From assembly GCF_014650115.1 (NCBI RefSeq), contig NZ_BMUI01000009.1, positions 238,444-302,443 of the forward strand: DNA of 64,000 nt, written 5' to 3'. A program made the translations under genes and the position numbers. Below are positions 24,199 through 33,106 of the stretch, piece after piece. Below the pieces are notes generated by a model. That model saw only the letters and a program-made list of their open reading frames with translations, was not told where the DNA came from and did no database searches. The DNA comes from Streptomyces olivaceoviridis. Lineage in GTDB: Bacteria > Actinomycetota > Actinomycetes > Streptomycetales > Streptomycetaceae. Within the stretch, counting starts at the first letter, position 1; each line of letters begins with the position of its first letter.

Positions 24199-25992
24199 TC
24201 AGGCGGCTGCCTCCCGTGGCTGTGGCGGTGTCTCCGGCGGTTGCGTGGGTGTTCTCGGCGGTGGAGTGTCCGGGGTGGGCGGGGTCAGTTCCCGGGTCAT
24301 CGCCGCCCGCAGCCGCAGGGTCGTGACCAGCCGCTGGAACGCCTCCGCCCAGTACCCGCCGGCCCCCGGCGCGGCGTCCTCCCGCTCGTCGGGCACCGCC
24401 AGCAGCGCCTCCAGCCGGACGGCCTCCGCCGGATCCAGGCAGCGCTCCGCCAGCCCCATCACCCCGCTGAAGCTCCACGGGTAACTGCCCGCGTCCCGAG
24501 CGATGTTCAGGGCGTCCACGACCGCCTGGCCCAGCGGGGGAGCCCAGGGGACCGCGCACACCCCGAGCAGCTGGAACGCCTCCGACAGGCCGTGCGTGGC
24601 GATGAACCCGGCGACCCACGCGGCCCGTTCCGCAGGAACCAGCGCGGCCAGCAGCTTCGCCCGCTCCGCCAGGGACACCGCGCCCGGCCCACCCGCCTCC
24701 GGTGCGGACGGCGAGCCGAGCAGGGCCCGCGACCAGGCGGCGTCCCGCTGCCGTACCGCCGCCCGGCACCAGGCCGCGTGCAGCTCACCCTGCCAGCCGT
24801 CCGCCACCGGCAGCGCGACGATCTCCTGCGGCGTGCGCCCGCCGAGCCGCTCCGACCAGGTGCCGAGCGGGGCGGCCTCCACCAACTGGCCCAGCCACCA
24901 GGACCGTTCCCCCCGCCCCGCGGGCGGTACGGCCACGACACCGTCCCGCTCCATGCCCGCGTCGCATTCGAGCGGCGCCTCCACCGCGATCGCCGGCGCG
25001 CTCCCCGTACGGTCCAGGGCCACACACGCCGAGGCCCGTACGGCCATCCGCGCGGCGAGCGCCGAGTCCGGCAGCGCCGACAGCAGTTCCGCCGCCGTCG
25101 CCCGGACGTTGCGGCTGCGGTCGCCCAACGCCTGCTCCAGGAACGGTTCGTCCGCGTCCGACAGTCCCGTGCGCAGCGAGTCGAGGAACATCAGGCGGTC
25201 CTCCGCCCGCTCCGCCGCCCACGTCGACGCCAGCAGTTCACGGCCCAGCGCGGGCGTGCGGACGCGCAGGGCCCCCAGCAGCGCCGCCCGCTCGGCGAAC
25301 AGCCCCTCCTGCCACAGCCGGCGCACCGCCTCGGCGTCCCCCGGATCGGGCAGCGCCGCGCCGCCACCGGGGGCCGCGCGCAGGGCGAACCGCCAGTCCG
25401 GGTTCAGCCGGGCCAGCCACAGCGCGCGCGGGCCGGCGAAGGCCAGCGCCGCCGGACGCAGGTCCGTACGGCCCCGGGCCGCGTCCAGCAGTGCGGGCAG
25501 CAGCTGCGGGGGCGCCGCGTACCCGTGCGCGTTGGCCGTCGCGAGCCACTGGGGGAGCAGCTCCATGAGGTCCGGGGAGCTGCCCCGCCGGCTGCCGGCC
25601 GCGCCGCCGGACCGGTCGGCCAGCAGGGTGGTGAGTCTGCGGGCCGCCGGTGCGGGCAGGGCGGGGCGCGGATCGGCGGGCGCCGGGCCGGGCCGCCGCG
25701 CCGCCCGCGCGGGCCGCAGCCCGGCCCGCCGCCGTACGGTCGCCACGGCTGCCGCGTCGAGCAGTGCCACCGGGGCCGGGCGACCCGGCACGACGTGCGC
25801 CGGGGCACGCCGGTCGGTACCGAGGAGCGCGGTGGTGACCAGCTCCTCCCAGGAGGGCGCCGGGGCCTGTGAGGGGTTTGCGGAGGAGTCGGCCGAGTCG
25901 TCCGCGGTGCTGGCCGGCTTCTCCCGGGAGTGCCCCGGGGCGCCCGCGTCCCCGTCGGCCCGTGTCCCGTCGCTGAGCGGTGCCCCGTTCAT
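24199..25992 (-). CDS. DUF5691-family protein of the SWIM/MoxR/VWA locus
   Basis: A 597-residue, Ala/Leu/Arg-rich, mostly helical protein of the DUF5691 type. Its marker region is WEELVTTALLGTDRRAPAHV near residue 55, followed by HEAT-like helices, for example EQALGDRSRNVRATAAELLS and the later RCLDPAEAVRLEALLAV. No catalytic motif is seen. The ATG at 25992 has GGAAGGG upstream. It lies 62 bases downstream of the SWIM gene and is probably co-transcribed from the damage-type promoter at 27418-27440. The C terminus is a Pro/Thr tail. The function of the family is unknown; HEAT-like repeats suggest a scaffold. Confidence 0.8.
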   Translation of the reverse strand: MNGAPLSDGTRADGDAGAPGHSREKPASTADDSADSSANPSQAPAPSWEELVTTALLGTDRRAPAHVVPGRPAPVALLDAAAVATVRRRAGLRPARAARRPGPAPADPRPALPAPAARRLTTLLADRSGGAAGSRRGSSPDLMELLPQWLATANAHGYAAPPQLLPALLDAARGRTDLRPAALAFAGPRALWLARLNPDWRFALRAAPGGGAALPDPGDAEAVRRLWQEGLFAERAALLGALRVRTPALGRELLASTWAAERAEDRLMFLDSLRTGLSDADEPFLEQALGDRSRNVRATAAELLSALPDSALAARMAVRASACVALDRTGSAPAIAVEAPLECDAGMERDGVVAVPPAGRGERSWWLGQLVEAAPLGTWSERLGGRTPQEIVALPVADGWQGELHAAWCRAAVRQRDAAWSRALLGSPSAPEAGGPGAVSLAERAKLLAALVPAERAAWVAGFIATHGLSEAFQLLGVCAVPWAPPLGQAVVDALNIARDAGSYPWSFSGVMGLAERCLDPAEAVRLEALLAVPDEREDAAPGAGGYWAEAFQRLVTTLRLRAAMTRELTPPTPDTPPPRTPTQPPETPPQPREAAA

Positions 25993-26054
25993 CACGTTCC
26001 CTTCCCCTCCTTCTTTCCGTCCGCCTTCTGCCCTTCCGCGTGCGCCCGCCGGGA

Positions 26055-27410
26055 TCAGCACAGCGGCACCGCCTCGCCCTCTCCCTCCGCCCAGGCCGTG
26101 AGCGGGGTGAAGCCGCGGTGGCCGCACTCGCCGAAGACCGTGACGGGGGCGCCGCCGGACAGGGCGACCAGCCGCCACAGGCCGGGCCGGGAGCGGGCTG
26201 CCCGGGTCATCGGCAGGGCCGTGTCGGTGTCCGCGTCGGCCAGTTGCCATCCCTCGCCGTCCGGGACCGGCGTCACCCGGTCCAGGGTCACGGGGACCGC
26301 GTCCAGCCACGGGTCGTCGCGCAGGGCCTCGCCGTACCGGGCCGCCGCCTCGGCCGTCGTCACTCCTGGTGGGCGGAACGCGGCCGGGACCGGCGGGGTG
26401 AACCGCTCGCCCAGGGCGGCCCGGGACCGGCCGGAGCCCGGGTACGCCGTCAGCTCCGCGTCCAGGGCGAGGCCCACCGGCAGCGACAGCTCCGGTGCCC
26501 GGCCCGCCGCTCCGTAGGACAGCAGCAGCCGGGTACCGCCGGACTCGGCGCCGTGCAGCCATATGCGGCGCGTCGTCAGTTTCGGGTCCACCGTGTCGTA
26601 CTGGGCGAGGACCAGCCAGCGGTCGCGTACCGGCGGGCCGTCCGGCGCGGCGGGCAGGCCGAGCCGGGAGCGGACCGTGGCCGCGAGGCCGTCCGGCAGC
26701 CGGTCGCGGTGCAGCCAGCCCTGGTCGAGCAGGTGCAGCAGCGCGCACTCCTCCAGCAGCCGCGCCGGCCAGCCCGCGCCGGACGCCGGGACCGCCCCCA
26801 GTTCCCGGACCCGCGCGGCCAGTCCTGGCGCCTGGGCGTCGACCATGCGGGCCGCCGTCTCGTCCCACAGGCCGTATCCCGCGTGTTCGGCGGCGGCCAG
26901 GCCGCCGCGCAGCAGGTCGGTCAGGCGCTGCTCCAGCTCGCTCGCGCCCGCCGTGACCCGCTCGGCCCGGCGTTCGGCCCGGCGCCGGGCCGCCTGCGGA
27001 TCGGCGGGCCCGGCGGCCGAACCCGCCTCGGCCCGCGCCCGTTCGGCCTCGGCGCGTCCACGCCGGTCCGCGAGCCACTGCCCGGCCCACTCCGGCGGCT
27101 GCGCGGCGGCCGGCACCGCGCCGTCGTCACCCGCCCACAGCAGAAGCAGCCCGAGCGCGTGCTTGCAGGGGAACTTACGGCTCGGGCAACTGCACTTGTA
27201 CGCGGGCCCGGCCGCGCCGGCCAGGTCCACCACCGTCTGGTACGGCCTGCTGCCGCTGCCCTTGCACAGCCCCCACACCGTCCCCTCTCCGCTCCCCGTC
27301 CCGGACCACGGCCCGGCCACGGCGAGTTTGCTCCCCGTCTTGCGTGACGCGGCGTCAGGCGCCAGTGCCAGCACCTGGTCCGCGGTCCAGCGCACCCCCT
27401 GCTCAGTCAT
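26055..27410 (-). CDS. SWIM zinc-finger protein (YehQ-like)
   Basis: A 451-residue protein with an N-terminal SWIM zinc finger: the CxCx(n)CxH pattern is YKCSCPSRKFPCKHALGLLL around residue 80. A charged coiled region follows (WLADRRGRAEAERARAEAG), then a long C-terminal part with no recognised fold (ending ECGHRGFTPLTAWAEGEGEA). The ATG at 27410 lies only seven bases after the -10 box of a damage-type promoter, so the transcript is nearly leaderless. In E. coli the comparable SWIM protein YehQ is encoded with the MoxR ATPase YehL, YehM and VWA protein YehP, all of unknown function. The same partners lie across the divergent promoter here. Confidence 0.85.
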   Translation of the reverse strand: MTEQGVRWTADQVLALAPDAASRKTGSKLAVAGPWSGTGSGEGTVWGLCKGSGSRPYQTVVDLAGAAGPAYKCSCPSRKFPCKHALGLLLLWAGDDGAVPAAAQPPEWAGQWLADRRGRAEAERARAEAGSAAGPADPQAARRRAERRAERVTAGASELEQRLTDLLRGGLAAAEHAGYGLWDETAARMVDAQAPGLAARVRELGAVPASGAGWPARLLEECALLHLLDQGWLHRDRLPDGLAATVRSRLGLPAAPDGPPVRDRWLVLAQYDTVDPKLTTRRIWLHGAESGGTRLLLSYGAAGRAPELSLPVGLALDAELTAYPGSGRSRAALGERFTPPVPAAFRPPGVTTAEAAARYGEALRDDPWLDAVPVTLDRVTPVPDGEGWQLADADTDTALPMTRAARSRPGLWRLVALSGGAPVTVFGECGHRGFTPLTAWAEGEGEAVPLC

Positions 27411-27417
27411 GTCTCCG

Positions 27418-27440
27418 ACGGTAGGTCCCACCACTGACAA
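27418..27440 (-). promoter_or_regulatory. PafBC/RecA-NDp-type promoter, leftward (SWIM gene)
   Basis: Minus strand TTGTCAGTG (27432-27440), exactly eight bases, TACCGT (27418-27423), an exact fit to tTGTCRgtg-N8-TAnnnT. The -10 box ends seven bases before the SWIM gene ATG. It forms one arm of a 13-bp perfect inverted repeat with the rightward promoter. Confidence 0.78.
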
Positions 27441-27486
27441 TCGGCCCGGCGAGCGCGTTTGTGCTGGTCAGAGCGATTGTCAGTGG
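27431..27486. repeat. 13-bp inverted repeat made by two facing-away promoters
   Basis: CCACTGACAATCG (27431-27443) and CGATTGTCAGTGG (27474-27486) are exact inverted copies 30 bp apart. Each contains the upstream element of a damage-type promoter pointing outward, so one regulator could bind both and control the two divergent operons together. Confidence 0.85.
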
Positions 27487-27499
27487 CGTGGTGCACGGT
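27477..27499 (+). promoter_or_regulatory. PafBC/RecA-NDp-type promoter, rightward (MoxR gene)
   Basis: TTGTCAGTG (27477-27485), eight bases, CACGGT (27494-27499). The upstream element is exact; the -10 hexamer keeps A and T of TAnnnT but has C at the first position. The MoxR ATG lies 43 bases further on. Confidence 0.65.
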
Positions 27500-27542
27500 G
27501 GATGCCAGATCCGAACCGGCCGAGCTGGAGGGGGCCTCAGCC

Positions 27543-28688
27543 ATGTCTGTGTCCGTGGAACCGACGACCGTGGAACCGACGACCGCCGCACCCGACCGCG
27601 ACGAGACCGCGCAGGCGCTGCGACCGCACGCCGAGCACGCCTTCGCGGCCGAACTCGCCGCGCTCGCCGCCCAGGACGACCGCCCGCGCCCGGCCCGCTG
27701 GAAGCTGTCGCCGTGGGCGGTGGCGACGTACCTGCTCGGCGGCACCCTGCCGGACGGCACGGTGATCACACCCAAGTACGTGGGCCCGCGCCGCATCGTC
27801 GAGGTCGCCGTCACCACGCTCGCCACCGACCGCGCCCTGCTCCTGCTCGGCGTGCCCGGCACCGCCAAGACCTGGGTGTCGGAACACCTGGCCGCCGCCG
27901 TGAGCGGTGACTCGACGCTGCTGGTGCAGGGCACGGCCGGCACCCCGGAGGAGGCGATCCGGTACGGCTGGAACTACGCGCAGCTCCTCGCGCACGGCCC
28001 GAGCCGCGACGCGCTCGTGCCCAGCCCCGTCATGCGTGCCATGGCCGAGGGCATGACGGCCCGGGTGGAGGAGCTGACCCGCATCCCGGCCGACGTGCAG
28101 GACACGCTCATCACGATCCTGTCCGAGAAGACCCTGCCCATCCCCGAGCTGGGCCAAGAGGTCCAGGCGGTCCGCGGGTTCAACCTCATCGCCACCGCCA
28201 ACGACCGCGACCGCGGGGTCAACGACCTCTCCAGCGCCCTGCGCCGCCGCTTCAACACCGTCGTGCTGCCGCTGCCGGAGAGCGCCGACGCCGAGGTCGA
28301 CATCGTCACCCGCCGGGTCGAGCAGCTCGGCCGCTCCCTCGACCTGCCGGCCGCGCCCGACGGGATCGAGGAGATCCGCCGGGTCGTCACCGTCTTCCGC
28401 GAGCTGCGCGACGGCATCACCGCCGACGGCCGGACGAAGCTGAAGTCGCCCAGCGGCACGCTGTCCACCGCGGAGGCGATCTCCGTCGTCACGAACGGCC
28501 TCGCGCTCGCCGCCCACTTCGGCGACGGCGTGCTGCGGCCGGGAGACGTCGCCGCCGGCATCCTCGGCGCCGTCGTCCGGGACCCGGCGGCCGACCGGGT
28601 CGTCTGGCAGGAGTACCTGGAGACGGTCGTCCGCGAGCGCGAGGGCTGGACCGACTTCTACCGCGCCTGCCGGGAGGTGAGCGCATGA
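27543..28688 (+). CDS. MoxR-family AAA+ ATPase (YehL-like)
   Basis: A 381-residue AAA+ ATPase. Walker A is LLLLGVPGTAKTWVSEHL. The Walker B position lies in the stretch IPADVQDTLITILSEKTLPI, where the usual acidic DE pair is not obvious. Sensor 1 is FNLIATANDRDRGVNDLS with the arginine finger region ALRRRFNTVVLPLP. MoxR ATPases work with von Willebrand A proteins as chaperones or metal/complex insertion machines. The ATG at 27543 follows GGAGGGGG. It is the first gene of a three-gene unit with DUF5682 and VWA genes, each overlapping by ATGA, and reads from the rightward damage-type promoter. Confidence 0.9.
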   Translation: MSVSVEPTTVEPTTAAPDRDETAQALRPHAEHAFAAELAALAAQDDRPRPARWKLSPWAVATYLLGGTLPDGTVITPKYVGPRRIVEVAVTTLATDRALLLLGVPGTAKTWVSEHLAAAVSGDSTLLVQGTAGTPEEAIRYGWNYAQLLAHGPSRDALVPSPVMRAMAEGMTARVEELTRIPADVQDTLITILSEKTLPIPELGQEVQAVRGFNLIATANDRDRGVNDLSSALRRRFNTVVLPLPESADAEVDIVTRRVEQLGRSLDLPAAPDGIEEIRRVVTVFRELRDGITADGRTKLKSPSGTLSTAEAISVVTNGLALAAHFGDGVLRPGDVAAGILGAVVRDPAADRVVWQEYLETVVREREGWTDFYRACREVSA

Positions 28689-31309
28689 CCGGTACCGGCG
28701 GGGGCACGGCGTACGCCTCCGGGCCGCTGCTGCTCGGGGTACGGCACCACGGGCCCGGGTCCGCGCGCGCGGTGCGGACCGCGCTGGACGCCGCCCGGCC
28801 GGCCGCCGTGCTGATCGAGGGCCCGCCCGAGGCCGACGCGCTGATCCCGCTGGCCGCCGACCCGGGCCTGCGGCCCCCGGTCGCCCTGCTCGCCCACGCC
28901 GTGGACGAACCCGGCCGCTCGGCCTTCTGGCCGTTCGCCGGGTTCAGCCCCGAGTGGGTGGCCCTGCGGTGGGCCCTGGAACAGGGCGTCCCGGCCCGCT
29001 TCATCGACCTGCCGGCCACACACACGCTGGCGTGGCAGAAGGAAGCGGACGAGTCCCGTCACGACGACGGCGACGACGGCGACGAAGGTGACGACGCCGG
29101 AGGGTCCGGGCCCGCACCCGATCCCGGCTCCGGTCACGGTGACCAGGTCCGTGTCGACCCGCTCGCCGTGCTCGCCGAGGCGGCCGGGTACGACGATCCC
29201 GAGCGCTGGTGGGAGGACGTCGTCGAGCACCGGGGGCCGGGCGCCCGCGACCCCTTCGCGCCGTTCGCGGCGGTGGCGGAGGCCATGGGAGCGCTGCGCG
29301 AGCGGTACGGCGCCGGCGGGCACCCCCGGGACCTCGTCCGCGAGGCGCACATGCGGCTCCGGCTGCGGGACGCGCGCAAGGAGTTCGGGGACGCCGTCGC
29401 CGTGGTCTGCGGGGCCTGGCACGTGCCCGCGCTGCGCGAGCGGGCCACCGTCACCGCCGACCGGGCGCTGCTCAAGGGGCTGCCCAGGACCAGGACCGAC
29501 CTGACCTGGGTGCCGTGGACCCACCGCAGGCTGGCCCGGTCCGGCGGCTACGGCGCCGGCATCGACTCGCCCGGTTGGTACGGGCATCTGTTCCACGCGC
29601 CCGACCGGCCGGTCGAGCGGTGGTTGACCAAGGTGGCCCGGCTGCTGCGCGAGGAGGACCGGATCGTGTCCTCCGCGCACGTCATCGAGGCCGTACGGCT
29701 CGCGGAGACCCTGGCCGCGCTGCGGGGCCGCCCGCTGCCCGGCCTGGGCGAGACGACCGACGCGGTGCGGGCGGTGCTGTGCGACGGCTCGGACGTGCCG
29801 CTGGCGCTGGTGCACGACCGGCTGGTGGTCGGGGACGTGCTGGGCGAGGTCCCGGAGTCGGCGCCCGCGGTGCCGTTGCAGCGCGACCTGGCCCGGCAGC
29901 AGCGGTCGCTGCGGCTGAAACCCGAGGCGCTGGAGCGCGAGCTGGAGCTGGACCTGCGCGGCGACACCGACGCCGGCCGCAGCAGGCTGCTGCACCGGCT
30001 GCGGCTGCTCGGCGTCGACTGGGGCGAGCCGACCCGGTCCCGGGGGAGCACGGGCACGTTCCGGGAGACGTGGCGGCTGCGCTGGGAGCCCGAACTGTCG
30101 GTGCGGGTCGCGGAGGCGGGCGTGTGGGGGACGACCGTCCACGCGGCGGCACGGGCCAAGGCGGAGGCGGACGCGACGGCGGCGCGGGCACTCGCCGACG
30201 TCACCGCGCTCGCCGAGCAGTGCCTGCTGGCCGGGCTGCCGGACGCGCTGCCCGTGGTCATGCGGGTGCTCGCCGACCGGGCGGCCCTGGACACCGACGT
30301 CGGCCATCTCGCCCAGGCCCTGCCCGCCCTGGTCCGCTCGCTGCGCTACGGCGACGTGCGCGGCACCGACACCGGCGCGCTGGCCGAGGTCGCGGCGGGC
30401 CTCGCCGAACGCGTCTTCGTCGGCCTGCCCCCGGCCTGCGTCGCACTGGACACCGACGCGGCGGAGGAGATGCGCGGTCACGTGGACGCCGTGCACACGG
30501 CCGTGGGACTCCTGACGGAGAGCCTGACCGGGGTGTCCAGGGGGACGGCCGACAGGGGCGCCGCCGGCCCTAGGGGACAGGGCGGGGGAGGTGCCGGCGG
30601 TACAGGCGGAAACGGCACCGGTGCGGCTGCCGCTGCGGCTGCGGGGTCGGTCGGCGAGGGTGTGGGCGCTGCTGCCGGAGGCGGTGGGCTGCGGGGGCGC
30701 TGGCGGGCCGTGTTGCGGGTGCTGGCCCTGCGGGACACCGCGCCCGGTGTCATCCGGGGCCGGGCCGTGCGGCTGTTGCTGGACGACGGGGCGCTGGCAC
30801 CCGAGGAGGCGGCCCGGCTGATGGGGCTCGCGCTGTCGCCGGGCACGCCTCCCGCCGCTGCCGCCGCCTGGGTGGAGGGCTTCGCCGGTGGCGGGGGCGG
30901 CCTGCTGCTCGTGCACGACGAGCGGCTGCTCGCCCTGCTGGACACCTGGCTGACCGGGGTTCCGGCGGACGCCTTCACGGACGTACTGCCGCTGCTGCGG
31001 CGCACCTTCGCGGCGTACGAGCCGGGGGTGCGCAGAACCCTCGGCGAACTGGTGCGGCGCGGCCCCGGAGGCCGGCCCGGTGGGAACGCCGCCCAGGGAG
31101 CCACGCTCCCCGGCTTCGCCGCCGAACCGGACACCGGACGTGCCGATGCCGTGCTCCCGGTCCTGCGGCTGCTGCTCGGCCTGGACACGCGCCTCGACAC
31201 GGTGCCCGCCCCGGCGCACACCCCTCCACCCAGTGCGACGCGCGAAGCGATACACGAGACGGCACCCGATTCCACGCACGACGACAGCCTCACAGGGGTG
31301 GGCACATGA
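28685..31309 (+). CDS. DUF5682-family protein (YehM-like)
   Basis: An 874-residue protein. The N terminus, LLLGVRHHGPGSARAVRTAL followed by VLIEGPPEADALIPLA, is characteristic of the DUF5682/YehM group and resembles a TraB/GumN-like or erythromycin-esterase-like fold with a conserved HH. A second conserved block is FVGDAVAVVCGAWHVPAL-like: EFGDAVAVVCGAWHVPALRE. The rest is helical. Residues about 615-665 form a Gly-rich linker (GQGGGGAGGTGGNGTGAAAA). It starts by ATGA overlap with the MoxR gene and ends by overlap with the VWA gene, so the three products are made together. The biochemical role is unknown. Confidence 0.83.
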   Translation: MTGTGGGTAYASGPLLLGVRHHGPGSARAVRTALDAARPAAVLIEGPPEADALIPLAADPGLRPPVALLAHAVDEPGRSAFWPFAGFSPEWVALRWALEQGVPARFIDLPATHTLAWQKEADESRHDDGDDGDEGDDAGGSGPAPDPGSGHGDQVRVDPLAVLAEAAGYDDPERWWEDVVEHRGPGARDPFAPFAAVAEAMGALRERYGAGGHPRDLVREAHMRLRLRDARKEFGDAVAVVCGAWHVPALRERATVTADRALLKGLPRTRTDLTWVPWTHRRLARSGGYGAGIDSPGWYGHLFHAPDRPVERWLTKVARLLREEDRIVSSAHVIEAVRLAETLAALRGRPLPGLGETTDAVRAVLCDGSDVPLALVHDRLVVGDVLGEVPESAPAVPLQRDLARQQRSLRLKPEALERELELDLRGDTDAGRSRLLHRLRLLGVDWGEPTRSRGSTGTFRETWRLRWEPELSVRVAEAGVWGTTVHAAARAKAEADATAARALADVTALAEQCLLAGLPDALPVVMRVLADRAALDTDVGHLAQALPALVRSLRYGDVRGTDTGALAEVAAGLAERVFVGLPPACVALDTDAAEEMRGHVDAVHTAVGLLTESLTGVSRGTADRGAAGPRGQGGGGAGGTGGNGTGAAAAAAAGSVGEGVGAAAGGGGLRGRWRAVLRVLALRDTAPGVIRGRAVRLLLDDGALAPEEAARLMGLALSPGTPPAAAAAWVEGFAGGGGGLLLVHDERLLALLDTWLTGVPADAFTDVLPLLRRTFAAYEPGVRRTLGELVRRGPGGRPGGNAAQGATLPGFAAEPDTGRADAVLPVLRLLLGLDTRLDTVPAPAHTPPPSATREAIHETAPDSTHDDSLTGVGT

Positions 31310-32574
31310 CGGACAGGGCGGACAGGACAGTTAGGTCAGGCAGGTCGGACAGGTCGGCCACGACGGACAGCTCGGCCGCCGCCGCGATCGCCACCGCGGC
31401 CGGGTCGACGGTGTCGGCCGCGGACGTGGACCCCGCGCGGGAGCGGCTGCGGCGGTGGCGGATGGTGCTCGGCGGGGACCAGGCCGACGGCACCGGGTAC
31501 GCGCTGTCCGGGCGGGACGCGGCGATGGACGGCACGCTGGCCGCGCTCTACGGCAGGGGCGACAAGCCGCAGACGGGCCGGGACCGCTCGGCGGGGCTCG
31601 GTGCCTCGGCACCGTCCGTGGCGCGCTGGCTCGGGGACATCCGCCGCTACTTCCCGTCCTCCGTCGTCCAGGTCATGCAGCGCGACGCCATCGACCGCCT
31701 CGGCCTCGCCTCCCTGCTGCTGGAGCCGGAGATGCTGGAGGCGGTGGAGGCCGACGTGCACCTGGTCGGCACGTTGCTCTCGCTGCACAAGGCGATGCCG
31801 GAGACGACCCGGGAGACGGCCCGCGCGGTCGTGCGCAAGGTGGTGGAGGACCTGGAGAAGCGGCTCGCCACCCGCACCCGTGCCACCCTCACCGGCGCCC
31901 TGGACCGCAGTGCCCGCGTCACCCGCCCGCGCCACCACGACATCGACTGGAACCGCACCGTCGCGGCCAACCTCAAGCACTATCTGCCCGAGCACCGCAC
32001 GGTCGTGCCGGAGCGGCTCATCGGCTACGGGCGGGCCGCGCGCTCGGTGAAGAAGGAGGTCGTGCTCTGCATCGACCAGTCCGGGTCGATGGCGTCGTCC
32101 GTGGTGTACGCGTCGGTGTTCGGCGCGGTCCTCGCCTCCATGCGGTCGCTCAGCACCCGGCTGGTCGTCTTCGACACCGCGGTCGTCGATCTCACCGACC
32201 AACTGGACGACCCGGTCGACGTGCTCTTCGGCACCCAGCTCGGCGGCGGTACCGACATCAACCGGGCGCTCGCCTACTGCCAGGCGCGGATCACCCGGCC
32301 GGCCGAGACCGTCGTCGTGCTGATCAGCGATCTCTTCGAGGGAGGTATCCGCCAGGAGATGCTCAAGCGGGTCGCGGCGATGAAGGCGTCGGGGACGCAG
32401 TTCGTGGCGCTGCTCGCGCTGTCGGACGAGGGGGCGCCCGCGTACGACCGCGACCACGCGGCGGCGCTGGCCGCGCTCGGCGCACCGGCCTTCGCCTGCA
32501 CGCCCGACCTGTTCCCCGAGGTGATGGCCGCCGCGCTGGAGAAACGGCCCCTGCCGATACCGGAGACCGCGTGA
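31306..32574 (+). CDS. VWA (CoxE-like) domain protein (YehP-like)
   Basis: A 422-residue protein. The N-terminal ~60 residues are rich in RSGRSDR and Ala, then a helical region (ERLRRWRMVLGGDQADGTGY) precedes a C-terminal von Willebrand A domain. The metal-ion-dependent adhesion site is complete: DQSGSMASS in EVVLCIDQSGSM, a Thr in LGGGTDINRALAYC, and an Asp in VVLISDLFEGG. Such proteins pair with MoxR AAA+ ATPases. It ends this operon. The DNA after its stop contains duplicated copies of its own 3' end (see repeat). Confidence 0.88.
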   Translation: MTDRADRTVRSGRSDRSATTDSSAAAAIATAAGSTVSAADVDPARERLRRWRMVLGGDQADGTGYALSGRDAAMDGTLAALYGRGDKPQTGRDRSAGLGASAPSVARWLGDIRRYFPSSVVQVMQRDAIDRLGLASLLLEPEMLEAVEADVHLVGTLLSLHKAMPETTRETARAVVRKVVEDLEKRLATRTRATLTGALDRSARVTRPRHHDIDWNRTVAANLKHYLPEHRTVVPERLIGYGRAARSVKKEVVLCIDQSGSMASSVVYASVFGAVLASMRSLSTRLVVFDTAVVDLTDQLDDPVDVLFGTQLGGGTDINRALAYCQARITRPAETVVVLISDLFEGGIRQEMLKRVAAMKASGTQFVALLALSDEGAPAYDRDHAAALAALGAPAFACTPDLFPEVMAAALEKRPLPIPETA

Positions 32575-32657
32575 CACCGGGCCGGAAGGGGCACCGGACA
32601 ACGGGACACCGGACAACGTGACACCGGGCGGCGTGACACCGGGCCGGAAGGGGCACC
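32571..32657 (+). repeat. 25-bp direct repeat starting at the VWA gene stop
   Basis: An identical 25-bp segment occupies 32571-32595 and 32633-32657, with a shorter third copy (GTGACACCGGGCGG) near 32619. The first copy begins in the last codon and TGA of the VWA gene. It looks like local duplication; no function is seen. Confidence 0.8.
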
Positions 32658-33106
32658 CGACAGCCGGAGTGGGTGGCGCGCACAGCTCCGTGGGGTGGCC
32701 GGCCCGGGTGGTCGAAAGCCGTCGGCTCGTCCGGGCGGACCCTCGCGGACGGGGTGCGTGGTCCCCATTGGGGTGGGGATCAAGCGCCCCGGCCCCGGGG
32801 CGACCCGGGGCCGCCAGGGGGTCTCACCGGGTCAACCCCAGCCCGGTGAGGCCTCGCACAACGCCCGTACCGCACGCGAAGGTGGCACGCTGTGCCAGGG
32901 AAACCGGCATCATGTGACAGGTATCACCGCTCAGGTGTGACCCGCGATTTAGAGGGCCCCCGCAAGCAGCGATAACCTGCGAGACGGACATGCCGCGCGC
33001 TCGGACACCGTGTGCGCTTCCCTAGTGACAGCGGACGTCACGTTGCCCTTCGCGGCACGCCCACGCATCCAACGAACCGCGAGATCACTGATAGGGACGG
33101 AAGCGC
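32575..33106. other. Intergenic region before sucC
   Basis: A 530-bp gap with no supported gene; short open frames here have unnatural composition. After the direct repeats there is GC-rich, hairpin-prone DNA to about 32870. GTGACAGGTATCAC (32914-32927) is a GTGA-N6-TCAC palindrome, like a Crp-type site. TAACCT (32973-32978) may be a -10 box for sucCD, giving a leader of about 125 bases before the GTG. None of these is certain. Confidence 0.5.

Noticed and set aside
32618..32940. Short open frames of 80-100 codons between the VWA gene and sucC
   Set aside because: No ribosome sites, frames run through direct repeats, and codon positions lack the GC bias of real genes here.
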